The notes: generated by a model from the letters alone, not told the origin. Numbered from the stretch's first letter, positions 14,726-22,025 are shown. The stretch is DNA of 31,153 bases from an uncultured Oscillospiraceae bacterium (GCA_934646185.1 CAKUEH010000027.1:1-31153); one strand, 5' to 3'. Translations and numbers: made by a program.

Positions 14726-14765
14726 AAACCCCCTCCGGCGTCGGGAACCGCCGAAGGGGGTTTTC
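14726..14765. terminator. Second terminator, convergent with nahK
   Basis: The stem AAACCCCCT-CCGGCG (14726-14740) pairs with CGCCG-AAGGGGGTTT (14749-14763) with one mismatch. TTTTCTTTATT follows on the plus strand. It would end any riboswitch read-through, and on the minus strand it also sits just after the nahK stop. Confidence 0.75.
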
Positions 14766-14766
14766 T

Positions 14767-15846
14767 TTATTCTGTCCGGCAGCGGGAGGCCGCGGTTTCT
14801 TGCAGGATCCGCTGCAGCTCCGGCCATTTTTCCTCCATGTCCGCCGCGAGGCGCAGCTGCGCGCGGCAGCGGTCGAGGTTCTGTTCCGGCCGGTCGATCT
14901 TGAAATAGACGTCGCCGTCCAGATAGTCCTTCAGGAAACGCGCGCCGAGCTCGATCGTGATGATCTTCGCGCCGAGCGGCAGAGCGCCGATCTCGTTTTT
15001 TGTCAGCGCATGCCCGCAGGCGTCAAGATAGCCCTCGAGATAGGCCCGGTACATGTCGAGCCGCAGGAAGACCTTCGTCAGATCCGTCTCGTCCTCCGCC
15101 GCCGAGGACGCGCCGAAGCGCACGGCGTCGCCGAAGTCATGGGCCGAGAGGCCCGGCATGACGGTATCGAGATCGAGGACGCATCTGGCCCGGCCCGTCT
15201 GCTCGTCGAGCAGGACGTTATTGAGCTTCGTATCGTTGTGCGTCACCCGCAGCGGCAGCGCGCCGCTGCGCAGCATGCGGCAGAGGGTGCCGAGCTCCTG
15301 TTCGCGGGAGAAAATAAAGTCGAGCTCCGGCCCGGCCTCCCGGACGCGGCCGCAGGCGTCGGCTTCCGCCGACGCGCGCAGCTGGCGAAGCCGGTCTTCG
15401 GTATCGTGGAAATGCGGGATCGTCTCATGGAGCGTCGCGGCGGGGAAATCGGCCAGCGCCTGCTGGAACTTGCCGAAGGCGACCGCCGCCTGGTAAAAAT
15501 CGTTGCAGTCGCGCGGAGCCTCGAGACTGAGGCCGCCGGAGATGAAATCGTAGGCCCGCCAGTACTCGCCCTGCGCGTCGACGGCGAATTTTCTGCCGTC
15601 TCTGGCCGGGCAGAGGCGGATGGTCTCCAGCCCGATGTTCCTGCGTGCGATGAAGCGCGAGACGGCGTCGATGTTCTCGATCAGCTCCTCCGGATGATGA
15701 AACGCAACGCGGTTGATGCGCTGGAGCGTATAGGCTTTTCCACTGCTGCACATGACGCGGAAGGTGCGGTTGATATGGCCGTTTCCGAGCGGCTCACACG
15801 AGACGGGCGTTCCGTCCAGACAAAACTGCTGTAAGACCTGTTCCAT
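14767..15846 (-). CDS. nahK: N-acetylhexosamine 1-kinase
   Basis: A 359-aa aminoglycoside-phosphotransferase-fold kinase whose length and motifs follow bifidobacterial NahK. Visible are the N-terminal GNGHINRTFRV ATP loop (21-31), TLHETIPHFHDT (138-149), the catalytic loop RVTHNDTKLNNVLLD with base Asp205 (200-214), the metal-binding VLDLDTVMPG (223-232), and FGDAVRFGAS (238-247). It phosphorylates GlcNAc or GalNAc at C1 with ATP in the cytosol. The ATG at 15846 has a modest AAAAGG site. It is a monocistronic gene with its own promoter. Its product, HexNAc-1-P, is the same class of metabolite released by the GH94 phosphorylase encoded at 7207-9600. Some relatives act on other hexoses. Confidence 0.88.
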   Translation of the reverse strand: MEQVLQQFCLDGTPVSCEPLGNGHINRTFRVMCSSGKAYTLQRINRVAFHHPEELIENIDAVSRFIARRNIGLETIRLCPARDGRKFAVDAQGEYWRAYDFISGGLSLEAPRDCNDFYQAAVAFGKFQQALADFPAATLHETIPHFHDTEDRLRQLRASAEADACGRVREAGPELDFIFSREQELGTLCRMLRSGALPLRVTHNDTKLNNVLLDEQTGRARCVLDLDTVMPGLSAHDFGDAVRFGASSAAEDETDLTKVFLRLDMYRAYLEGYLDACGHALTKNEIGALPLGAKIITIELGARFLKDYLDGDVYFKIDRPEQNLDRCRAQLRLAADMEEKWPELQRILQETAASRCRTE

Positions 15847-15899
15847 ACATGATCTGACCTTTTCTCTTTGCTGCGCCCTGCACGCAGGACGTTCTTTCT

Positions 15900-15928
15900 A
15901 TTCTATCCGTTTTGCCCCCAAATTGCAA
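15900..15928 (-). promoter_or_regulatory. Promoter of nahK
   Basis: On the minus strand, TTGCAA (15923-15928), a 17-bp spacer and TAGAAT (15900-15905), about 54 bp before the start codon. Confidence 0.65.
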
Positions 15929-15963
15929 CCGCCGGAACGAAAAACAATAAAGATCCGCCCCCA

Positions 15964-16256
15964 AAGGCTCCCCTTTCAAGGGGAGCTGGCGCGAAGTGCC
16001 TGAGAGGTCGCGGCAGGCAGCGGCGAAAAGCGGAAGCCCTTCTGCGACCTCGCGCCGCATTTCCCTACTTGTCTGTAGGGGCCGATGCCCACATCGGCCC
16101 ATTGGGCAGTTACGGATCCGCCGAAAACCATGTAAAATCCGGAACCTCTGCCGCACGACCTCTCCGACTCGGCTCCGCCGAGCCACCTCCCCTTTCAGGG
16201 GAGGCTTTTTGCTGCGCACATGCCAAAGGCTCCCCTCTGACGCAAGGGGAGCCTTT
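15964..16256. repeat. Nested palindromic elements (MITE-like shell with a REP inside)
   Basis: The outer shell has the hairpin GGCTCCCCTT-TC-AAGGGGAGC (15966-15986) on the left and CCTCCCCT-TTC-AGGGGAGG (16186-16205, followed by five Ts on the plus strand) on the right. The inner arms TGAGAGGTCG (about 16000) and CGACCTCTCC (about 16157) are inverted to each other. Inside sits a single REP-like half (16074-16100) matching the left arm of the 11061-11169 element. A further hairpin, AAAGGCTCCCCT/AGGGGAGCCTTT, is at 16225-16256. It fills the gene-free stretch between nahK and the ATPase; open frames across it are repeat-derived. Confidence 0.75.
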
Positions 16257-16279
16257 GAGGTCAGGCTGCTGCCTGATTT

Positions 16280-18370
16280 TCAGGTTTTCTTTTTATCCGG
16301 CAGCAGATTCGTCATGCTCTTTAAGCTGATGGCGAGCGTGGACGCGTTGTGCAGGAGAGCCGAGGTCGTCGGCGGCAGGAGTCCGGCCACGCCGAAGACG
16401 ATGAGGCCGAGGTTGAAGCCGACGATGAAGCGGTAATTGCGGTGGATGCGGCCCATGAGGGCCTCGCTGATCCTGCGCAGCGTAACGAGCTCGAACAGAT
16501 CCTCCGAGGCGATGGTGATGTCGGCAATTTCGCGCGCGATGGCCGCGCCGGTCGAAATGGCGACGCCCGCGTCGGCCTCAGACAGGGCCGGAGAGTCGTT
16601 CACGCCGTCGCCGATCATGATAACGGTGCGGCCCGCGGCCTTTTCCCGGCGGATGAACGCGGCCTTGTCCTCCGGCAGAACCTCGGCGTAAAATTCGTCG
16701 ACGCCGACCTCGGCGGCGACGGAGGCCGCAGTCCGGCGGTTATCGCCGGTCATCATGACGACCTTCCCGATGCCGCAGGTGTGCAGGGCGCGGATGGCGT
16801 CCTGCGTCTCGGCGCGCAGCGGGTCGAAGATGCAGATAACGGCGGCAAGCTCGCCCGCGATACACAGATACAGATGCGAATACTGCGCGGGCAGGGCGTC
16901 GAATTTCTCCCGCTCGCCGGCCGGGATCACGCAGCCCTCGTCCTCAAAGACGAAGTGCGCGCTGCCGATGAGCACCTTTTTGCCCTCGACCATGCTGGAA
17001 ATGCCGTGCGCGACGACATACTGCACCTGCGAATGGTATTCCTCGTGCTTGAGCCCCTGCTTTTTGGCCTCCTCCACGACGGCGTTGGCCATGGAGTGCG
17101 GATAATGCTCCTCCAGACACGCGGCCAGGCGCAGCATCTCAGCCTCCTCGTGGCCGCCGAAGGGCACGATCTGCGCGACCTTCGGCTCGGCGTAGGTCAG
17201 CGTGCCGGTCTTGTCGAACACGACCGTATCGGCCTTCGCCACGGCCTCCAGGAAGCGGCCGCCCTTGACGGAAATGTGATAGCTGCTGCTCTCGCGCATG
17301 GCCGAGAGCACCGCGATGGGCATAGCCAGCTTCAGCGCACACGAGAAGTCGACCATCAGCACGGCCAGCATCTTCGTCACGTTGCGCGTGATGAGATATG
17401 TCAGCGCCGTGCCGCCCAGCGTATACGGGACCAGACGGTCCGCCAGACGCGCGGCCTTGTCCTCGGCGGTGGATTTGAGCTTTTCGGATTCCTCGATCAT
17501 GTGTACGATGCGGTCGTACCGGCCGCCGCCGAGCGCCTTTTCCACGCACACGACGCACTCGCCCTCTTCCACGACCGTCCCGGCGTAGACATAGCTGCCG
17601 TCCCGCTTCGGGGCGGGCATGGATTCGCCGGTGATAGACGCCTGATTGACCGTCGCCTCGCCGGAGACGACCTTGCCGTCGAGCGGAATGAGGTTGCCGG
17701 TGCGCACGATCATCCGGTCGCCGGGCTTCACGTCGCCGATGGGGACGAGCAGCTCCGTCTCGCCGGACTGCAGCCACACCTTGTCGACGTTCAGCGCCAT
17801 CGCGCCCGCGAGATCCGCGACGGACTTCTTGTGCGTCCACTCCTCCAGAATCTCGCCCAGCCGCAGCATGAACATGACGGAGCCCGCGGTGTCGAAATCG
17901 CCGCGCACCATCGAGACGGTCACAGCCGTCGCGTCGAGCACGGCGACGGAGAGTCTGCCGTGCAGCAGAGCGCTCAGTCCAGCGCGGATGTATTTGACCG
18001 AGCGGAACAGGGCGATCGCCGTCCGCACGGGGATTGGCAGGAACAGCCGCGAGAACGCGCGGCGGCAGACGGTAAAGACGAGCTTGTCCTCATACTCGCG
18101 GTTGAGCGCGCGGGACGTATGCTCCGGCAGGCGGGAAAGCGCCCGCTCCGATGTGAAGGAGAACGACGCGAGCGCCCGCACGATGTCCGCGCGCGGGCAG
18201 GTATAGGTGATGACGGCGTCCTGCGTCCGGTCGAAGACCTTGACGGATGTGACGCCGCAGACGCCCTTCAGATCATATTCCAACAGATCCGCTTCGCGCA
18301 GCGACATGCGGCGAAGCGCGAGATGCACGCGCATGCGCCCGGGCGTCTCATGCAGAATGTTACACTTCAT
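16280..18370 (-). CDS. P1B-type heavy-metal-translocating ATPase
   Basis: A 696-aa cation-pumping ATPase with an N-terminal HMA-like fold lacking CxxC (about 1-60), the actuator motif TGES (248-251), a membrane motif SCALKLAMP (343-351) where many P1B pumps have CPC or SPC, phosphorylation site DKTGTLT with Asp386, the N-domain HYPHS in place of the usual SEHP, and hinge TGDNRRTAAS plus GDGVNDSPAL. It should export a transition metal from the cytosol; the ion (Mn, Zn, Fe or Cu) is not certain because the membrane motif is atypical. The ATG at 18370 follows GGAGG with a long 13-nt spacing. The preceding DUF6110 gene is 68 bp upstream, behind a terminator-like hairpin. Confidence 0.9.
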   Translation of the reverse strand: MKCNILHETPGRMRVHLALRRMSLREADLLEYDLKGVCGVTSVKVFDRTQDAVITYTCPRADIVRALASFSFTSERALSRLPEHTSRALNREYEDKLVFTVCRRAFSRLFLPIPVRTAIALFRSVKYIRAGLSALLHGRLSVAVLDATAVTVSMVRGDFDTAGSVMFMLRLGEILEEWTHKKSVADLAGAMALNVDKVWLQSGETELLVPIGDVKPGDRMIVRTGNLIPLDGKVVSGEATVNQASITGESMPAPKRDGSYVYAGTVVEEGECVVCVEKALGGGRYDRIVHMIEESEKLKSTAEDKAARLADRLVPYTLGGTALTYLITRNVTKMLAVLMVDFSCALKLAMPIAVLSAMRESSSYHISVKGGRFLEAVAKADTVVFDKTGTLTYAEPKVAQIVPFGGHEEAEMLRLAACLEEHYPHSMANAVVEEAKKQGLKHEEYHSQVQYVVAHGISSMVEGKKVLIGSAHFVFEDEGCVIPAGEREKFDALPAQYSHLYLCIAGELAAVICIFDPLRAETQDAIRALHTCGIGKVVMMTGDNRRTAASVAAEVGVDEFYAEVLPEDKAAFIRREKAAGRTVIMIGDGVNDSPALSEADAGVAISTGAAIAREIADITIASEDLFELVTLRRISEALMGRIHRNYRFIVGFNLGLIVFGVAGLLPPTTSALLHNASTLAISLKSMTNLLPDKKKT

Positions 18371-18387
18371 ATGCTGGTTTGTACCTC

Positions 18388-18420
18388 CGAAAAACAGAAG
18401 AGCCGCAAAAACGGCTCTTC
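18388..18420 (-). terminator. Intercistronic terminator/attenuator between DUF6110 gene and ATPase
   Basis: The stem GAAGAGCCG (18397-18405) pairs with CGGCTCTTC (18412-18420) around a 6-nt loop, followed on the minus strand by TGTTTTTC and then the ATPase ribosome site. It probably lowers ATPase expression relative to the small protein. Confidence 0.75.
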
Positions 18421-18438
18421 CTCTGCAAACTTACGGGT

Positions 18439-18699
18439 TTACTCCGCGTCCGAAGCGGTATCCTCGATCGTCTCGGGCTCTGCCTCAGCAGCGCGGCGGT
18501 CGTTGATGGCCTTAGCGTCGGCGTAGATGTCGTCCGCACCCTCGCGGACGGTCGTTACGGCCTGCATGACGCAGTCCTTGGCGCGCAGGACGGCTGCGGT
18601 GGTGTGCGCGTAAACGCTCTTCGCTTCCTTGCTGCTGAGGATCTTCAGGCCGGCGGTCCCGAACAGAACGCCTGCCGCGAACAAACCAAGATGTTTCAT
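18439..18699 (-). CDS. DUF6110-family small membrane protein, P1B-ATPase partner
   Basis: An 86-aa protein with an N-terminal hydrophobic, glycine-rich helix (LGLFAAGVLFGTAGLKIL, about 3-20), an amphipathic stretch (AKSVYAHTTAAVLRAKDCVMQAVTTVREGADDIYADAKAI; split here only by description) and an acidic tail rich in Glu and Asp. I recognise it as DUF6110, which often neighbours heavy-metal ATPases in Clostridia. The ATG at 18699 has AGGAGG at 18708-18713; the open frame extends to 18756 but without a ribosome site. Promoter and paired operator-like sites lie upstream. The layout recalls the mycobacterial PacL (DUF1490) proteins, which scaffold such pumps; that link is inference. Confidence 0.8.
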   Translation of the reverse strand: MKHLGLFAAGVLFGTAGLKILSSKEAKSVYAHTTAAVLRAKDCVMQAVTTVREGADDIYADAKAINDRRAAEAEPETIEDTASDAE

Positions 18700-18738
18700 A
18701 AAATGTACCTCCTGTTCTGGATTGCTGCCGCACTCAAT

Positions 18739-18773
18739 GTTAGATACGGCTAACAAAAATTAGACACATTTAA
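18739..18773 (-). promoter_or_regulatory. Two operator-like sites in the DUF6110/ATPase leader
   Basis: On the minus strand, TTAAATGTGTCTAA (18760-18773) and TTAGCCGTATCTAA (18740-18753) share TTAnnnGTnTCTAA, with centres 20 bp apart (two helical turns). The second sits inside a GTTAG...CTAAC inverted repeat (18739-18754). The pattern is like DtxR/MntR-family sites. Both lie just downstream of the predicted start point, where a bound repressor would block elongation or clearance. Confidence 0.5.
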
Positions 18774-18784
18774 TTTTCGCCGAG

Positions 18785-18813
18785 ATAATACCACACATCC
18801 CCTGAAAATGCAA
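18785..18813 (-). promoter_or_regulatory. Promoter of the DUF6110/ATPase operon
   Basis: On the minus strand, TTGCAT (18808-18813), a 17-bp spacer and TATTAT (18785-18790) with extended TGG. The leader is about 80 nt. Confidence 0.7.
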
Positions 18814-18845
18814 GCCCATATCCGTAAAAAAACTATGAATTGTGC

Positions 18846-18872
18846 GAAAAACGCAGCCCTCGAAAGGGCTGC
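18846..18872 (-). terminator. Terminator of the lipoate operon
   Basis: The stem GCAGCCCT (18853-18860) pairs with AGGGCTGC (18865-18872) around a CGAA loop. On the minus strand it is followed by GTTTTTCG. It lies 11 bp past the lipoate ligase stop. Confidence 0.85.
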
Positions 18873-18883
18873 ATTCTGGTCAG

Positions 18884-19864
18884 TCAATCCGCGATCAGCG
18901 CGGCCATATCTGCGGCGCTGATCTGATAGACCGCGCCGTCGATCCCGTTTTTCCGCAGGGCGTCCAGTACGGCGGCCCGGTCGTACCGGCAGCCGGTGAG
19001 CGCGTCTGCAAGCGCTTCGGCGGAGAGCGTGGAGAAAAAGTCTCCCCAGACGGACGCGCTGCGGATGAGGCCCTTCTGCACGTCCAGCCGGAACGTGAGC
19101 TTCCCGCCGGGGAAGCGGCCCGTGCGTTCAAGATTGAAGCGCGGGTTTCTGCCGTAGATCACGTCCCACGCGGAAAATTTCTCCTGCGCCAGCTGTTTGA
19201 TGCGCGCGTCGTCCTCCGACGTGACGGAATAAGTGTCCGTGCCGCCGCGCATCAGATGGCGCACCATGCAGGATTTGAATTCTTCGACGGAAAGCCTGCG
19301 CGGCAGATGCTCGGAGATATTCGTCACGCGGTCGCGCACGGATTTGATGCTCTTGGAGAGGATCTTATAGGGGTCGACCGTGGTGGACGCGACCATCTGC
19401 TCAATGTCCGTGTCATAAAGCAGCGAGCCGTGATGCACGATGCAGTCCCCCAACCGGTACTGCGCGTTGCCGGAGAATTTTTTACCGTCGATCAGAAGAT
19501 CGTTGCGGCCGTTGAAGCCCGCGTCCGCGCCAAGCTCGCGCACAGCGTCCACGACGGGGCCGATATACTGCGCAAACTCGATCGGCCGGTCGGGCGAATG
19601 CTCGATGAACGTGAACTGCCAGCCGCCAAGGTCGGTGTAGATCGTCCCGCCGCCGGACATGCGGCGCACGAGATGAATCCCGTGCGCATCGGCATACGGC
19701 TTGTTGATCTCCTCGAGAATATTCTGGTACTTGCCGACCATCAGCGTCGGCGTCGTGCGCCAGAAAAGAAAGACCGTGTCCGGTAGGCGCTTTTCCGCGG
19801 CAAAATAGTATTCCAGTCCGAAGTTGTAATAGACGTCGGTCGAGACCGTCTCAATATAGATCAT
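18884..19864 (-). CDS. lplA: Lipoate-protein ligase (second copy)
   Basis: A 326-aa lipoate ligase of the LplA type. It has the substrate loop RRMSGGGTIYTDLGG (about 66-80), the catalytic Lys in DGKKFSGNAQ, and HHGSLLYDTD. It also carries the C-terminal accessory domain (WDVIYGRNPRFN onward) that is typical of LplA and absent from LipM/LipL-type transferases. It activates lipoate (or octanoate) to the acyl-AMP and transfers it to a lysine of a lipoyl domain. The ATG at 19864 overlaps the end of lipA by 14 bp and uses a GGAGG inside lipA. It is the last gene of the operon. The two ligases of this operon are clearly diverged from each other, suggesting different acceptors or substrates. Confidence 0.88.
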   Translation of the reverse strand: MIYIETVSTDVYYNFGLEYYFAAEKRLPDTVFLFWRTTPTLMVGKYQNILEEINKPYADAHGIHLVRRMSGGGTIYTDLGGWQFTFIEHSPDRPIEFAQYIGPVVDAVRELGADAGFNGRNDLLIDGKKFSGNAQYRLGDCIVHHGSLLYDTDIEQMVASTTVDPYKILSKSIKSVRDRVTNISEHLPRRLSVEEFKSCMVRHLMRGGTDTYSVTSEDDARIKQLAQEKFSAWDVIYGRNPRFNLERTGRFPGGKLTFRLDVQKGLIRSASVWGDFFSTLSAEALADALTGCRYDRAAVLDALRKNGIDGAVYQISAADMAALIAD

Positions 19865-20711
19865 GCACGTCCTCCAGCGCTTCCCACGCCCGGTAGGAGC
19901 TGCGGGCCAGCGGTGCGGAGGCCACATGCCGGAACCCCTTGTCCAGCGCCAGCTGCTTGTAGCGTGCAAAGTCCTCCGGCGTCGCGTACCGGTCGAGCTT
20001 CCAGTGCTTTTCCGACGGCTGCAGATACTGTCCGATGGTTAGAATGTCGCAGCCCGCGGCAAGAATATCGTCCATAAGAACCGAGATCTGCTCGTCCGTC
20101 TCGCCGAGGCCGACCATGAAGCCGGTCTTCGTCAGGATCGTCGGATCCTGTTCCTTGACATAGCGCAGGACGCCCAGCGTCCGCGCATAGTCCGCCTGCG
20201 GGCGGACAGCCTTCTGAAGCTCCTTGACCGTCTCGATATTCAGATTGAATACATCCGGCCGCGCCGCGAGCACGGTATCGACGGCCTCCCGGCTGCCCTT
20301 CATGTCGCTCGTCAGCGTCTCGACCGTTGCGCCGGGGCACAGCGCGCGGATGGCGCGGACGGTCTTCGCAAACTGCTCCGCGCCGCCGTCCGGCAGATCG
20401 TCGCGCGTCGAGCAGGTCAGAACAACATGCCGGAGCCCCAGCTTTTTCGCCGCCTGCGCGACGTTTTCCGGCTCGTCCGGGTCGGGAGGCAGCGGTCTGC
20501 CGCAGGTGACGTTGCAGAAGCGGCAGTTGCGGGTGCAGATATCCCCCAGGATCATAAACGTGGCGGTGTGCTTCTGATAGCATTCTCCGAGATTCGGACA
20601 GTTTGCCGCCTTGCAGACCGTGTTGAGCTTCAGATCGCGCATCAGCTCCGCGACCTCGCTCACCGCCTGCTGGTTATAGCGGACGCGCAGCCATTCGGGT
20701 TTCCGTTCCAT
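19851..20711 (-). CDS. lipA: Lipoyl synthase
   Basis: A 286-aa radical-SAM enzyme inserting two sulfurs at C6 and C8 of protein-bound octanoate. The auxiliary cluster motif is C33-x4-C38-x5-C44 (in CKAANCPNLGEC), and the radical-SAM motif is C59-x3-C63-x2-C66 (in CTRNCRFC). The C-terminal ARSSYRAWE supplies the Ser ligand to the auxiliary cluster. The start is ATG 20711 with GGGAG; upstream in-frame sequence to 20786 is a shadow of the lipoyl-domain gene. It lies 14 bp after the lipoyl-domain gene and overlaps lplA by 14 bp. No lipB is present here, so octanoyl groups must come through a ligase or a gene elsewhere. Confidence 0.95.
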   Translation of the reverse strand: MERKPEWLRVRYNQQAVSEVAELMRDLKLNTVCKAANCPNLGECYQKHTATFMILGDICTRNCRFCNVTCGRPLPPDPDEPENVAQAAKKLGLRHVVLTCSTRDDLPDGGAEQFAKTVRAIRALCPGATVETLTSDMKGSREAVDTVLAARPDVFNLNIETVKELQKAVRPQADYARTLGVLRYVKEQDPTILTKTGFMVGLGETDEQISVLMDDILAAGCDILTIGQYLQPSEKHWKLDRYATPEDFARYKQLALDKGFRHVASAPLARSSYRAWEALEDVHDLY

Positions 20712-20725
20712 TGTTTCTCCCGCCT

Positions 20726-20965
20726 TTACTTTGTTTCGACGATCGCGACCGGGGCCAGCGCGTCGACGGTATCGCCCTCCTCGCACAGCTGACGGCGCAG
20801 AATGCCGTCCTCCGTGGCCTCGATCTGATTGACGACCTTGTCCGTCTCGATCTCATACAGGGCGTCGCCCTTGTGGATCTCGTCTCCCTCGTCCTTGAGC
20901 CAGGCGCACAGAACGCCGTGCTTCATCTCGGGCTGCAATTTCGGCATAACAAGCTGCTTTTCCAT
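20726..20965 (-). CDS. Free-standing lipoyl-domain carrier protein
   Basis: The 79-aa product is a single E2-type lipoyl domain and nothing else: QLVMPKL at the N-terminus, an EGDEIHKGDALYEIETDKV hairpin with lipoylation Lys43 in ETDKV, then the second-half EGDTVDALAPVAIVE. The ATG at 20965 is 9 nt from AAGGAG; the in-frame TTG at 20971 is too close to that site. There is no peripheral-subunit-binding or acyltransferase domain. It sits between a lipoate ligase and lipA, so it is likely their substrate. It could donate lipoate to other enzymes, or serve a 2-oxoacid dehydrogenase-like or other redox complex whose other parts lie elsewhere. Confidence 0.85.
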   Translation of the reverse strand: MEKQLVMPKLQPEMKHGVLCAWLKDEGDEIHKGDALYEIETDKVVNQIEATEDGILRRQLCEEGDTVDALAPVAIVETK

Positions 20966-20984
20966 ATTCAAACGCTCCTTTTCG

Positions 20985-21932
20985 TTACATCAGACAATCC
21001 AATAATTCCCCGGCCCGTTCGCCCGCAAGCGTCCGGCAGAGCTCCAGAAACAGCGCGGGGTCGAGCCGCGCGCCGTTCAGCATGGCACCCGCCGCCTGCG
21101 CGTCGAGCGCGTCAGAGCGGACCTCAGCGCCCAGCAGCATGCCGCGCTTTGCCTCATAGCGCACAAAAATCGGTTTTCCGGCAAATTCAGCGTGCTTTTC
21201 ATAGGTAAAGGCCGGGGTCTTGCCCCACGTCCAGTCCCACGAATGGTAGGTTTCGTCCGCCAGCTGCCGCACCCCGGCCAGCTGCCGCTCCGTCAGCCGG
21301 ACATACTCCGAGCCGGGCGGCAGCAGCTGCGCCGCCAGCCGCTTCGTGAACGTGACGATCTCACAGTCATCCTTCAGATAGGGCCGCAGATTTGTGACCG
21401 TGCAGATGGCCGACTCCGTGCCCCTGGAGCAGAAGGCGTCGTTTTTCCTGCCGGTCGTGATCTCGTCGAGCAGAGACAGATTGGAATCAAACAGCAGCGT
21501 TCCGTGGTGCAGGACGCGGCCGCCCGCGATCTTCTGCGCGCTGCCGGAGATCTTTTTCCCGTCCACCGCGATATCGCAGGTGCGGTTTTTGCGCGCCGGG
21601 ATGCCGAGCGCGTTCAGCGCCCGTATAACCGGCTCCAGACAGCGGTCGTAGTCAAGCGGGCCCTGCTGGTCGGATATGAGCGTATAGTTGAGATTTCCCA
21701 GGTCATGGTAGACCGTCCCACCGCCGGACATGCGGCGCACAACGGGGATCTCCCGCTCCAGAAGCGCGCGCATATGCACCTCGCGGCAGATATTCTGATA
21801 GCACCCGACGACGACCGCGGGCTGGTTGCGCCACAGCAGCAGCACGTCGTCCTCACGGTAATTCCGGAACACATAGTCCTCAAACGCCTGATTGAAAAAC
21901 GGGTCGTGTGATGTTGTTTCGATTTGGATCAT
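20985..21932 (-). CDS. lplA: Lipoate-protein ligase (first copy)
   Basis: A 315-aa LplA-type ligase. RRMSGGGTVYHDLGN (about 66-80) and the catalytic Lys in VDGKKISGSAQ are present, as is a C-terminal accessory domain beginning near WDWTWGKTP. It adenylates lipoate and loads it onto lipoyl lysines in the cytosol. The ATG at 21932 follows AAGGA. It is the first gene of the lipoate operon, 20 bp before the lipoyl-domain gene, with a promoter at 21966-21994. It differs strongly in sequence from the second ligase of the same operon. Confidence 0.88.
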   Translation of the reverse strand: MIQIETTSHDPFFNQAFEDYVFRNYREDDVLLLWRNQPAVVVGCYQNICREVHMRALLEREIPVVRRMSGGGTVYHDLGNLNYTLISDQQGPLDYDRCLEPVIRALNALGIPARKNRTCDIAVDGKKISGSAQKIAGGRVLHHGTLLFDSNLSLLDEITTGRKNDAFCSRGTESAICTVTNLRPYLKDDCEIVTFTKRLAAQLLPPGSEYVRLTERQLAGVRQLADETYHSWDWTWGKTPAFTYEKHAEFAGKPIFVRYEAKRGMLLGAEVRSDALDAQAAGAMLNGARLDPALFLELCRTLAGERAGELLDCLM

Positions 21933-21965
21933 GCGGAAATCCTTCCGTTTCTGATTTGTTTTCTC

Positions 21966-21994
21966 ATTTTATCACAGATATCCACAAAAAACAA
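21966..21994 (-). promoter_or_regulatory. Probable promoter of the lipoate operon
   Basis: On the minus strand, TTGTTT (21989-21994), a 17-bp spacer and TAAAAT (21966-21971), in the 93-bp gap after the RACo-like gene. The surroundings are AT-rich compared with neighbours. Confidence 0.5.
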
Positions 21995-22025
21995 CAAAAA
22001 GCTGCGGCAAATCCACAAGCATCGC

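Noticed and set aside
15794..16219. 141-codon minus-strand open frame
   Set aside because: Made almost wholly of dispersed palindromic repeats; its Arg-rich peptide is a typical repeat-derived spurious product.
16349..18526. 725-codon plus-strand open frame
   Set aside because: Antisense of the P1B ATPase, whose motifs are unambiguous on the minus strand.
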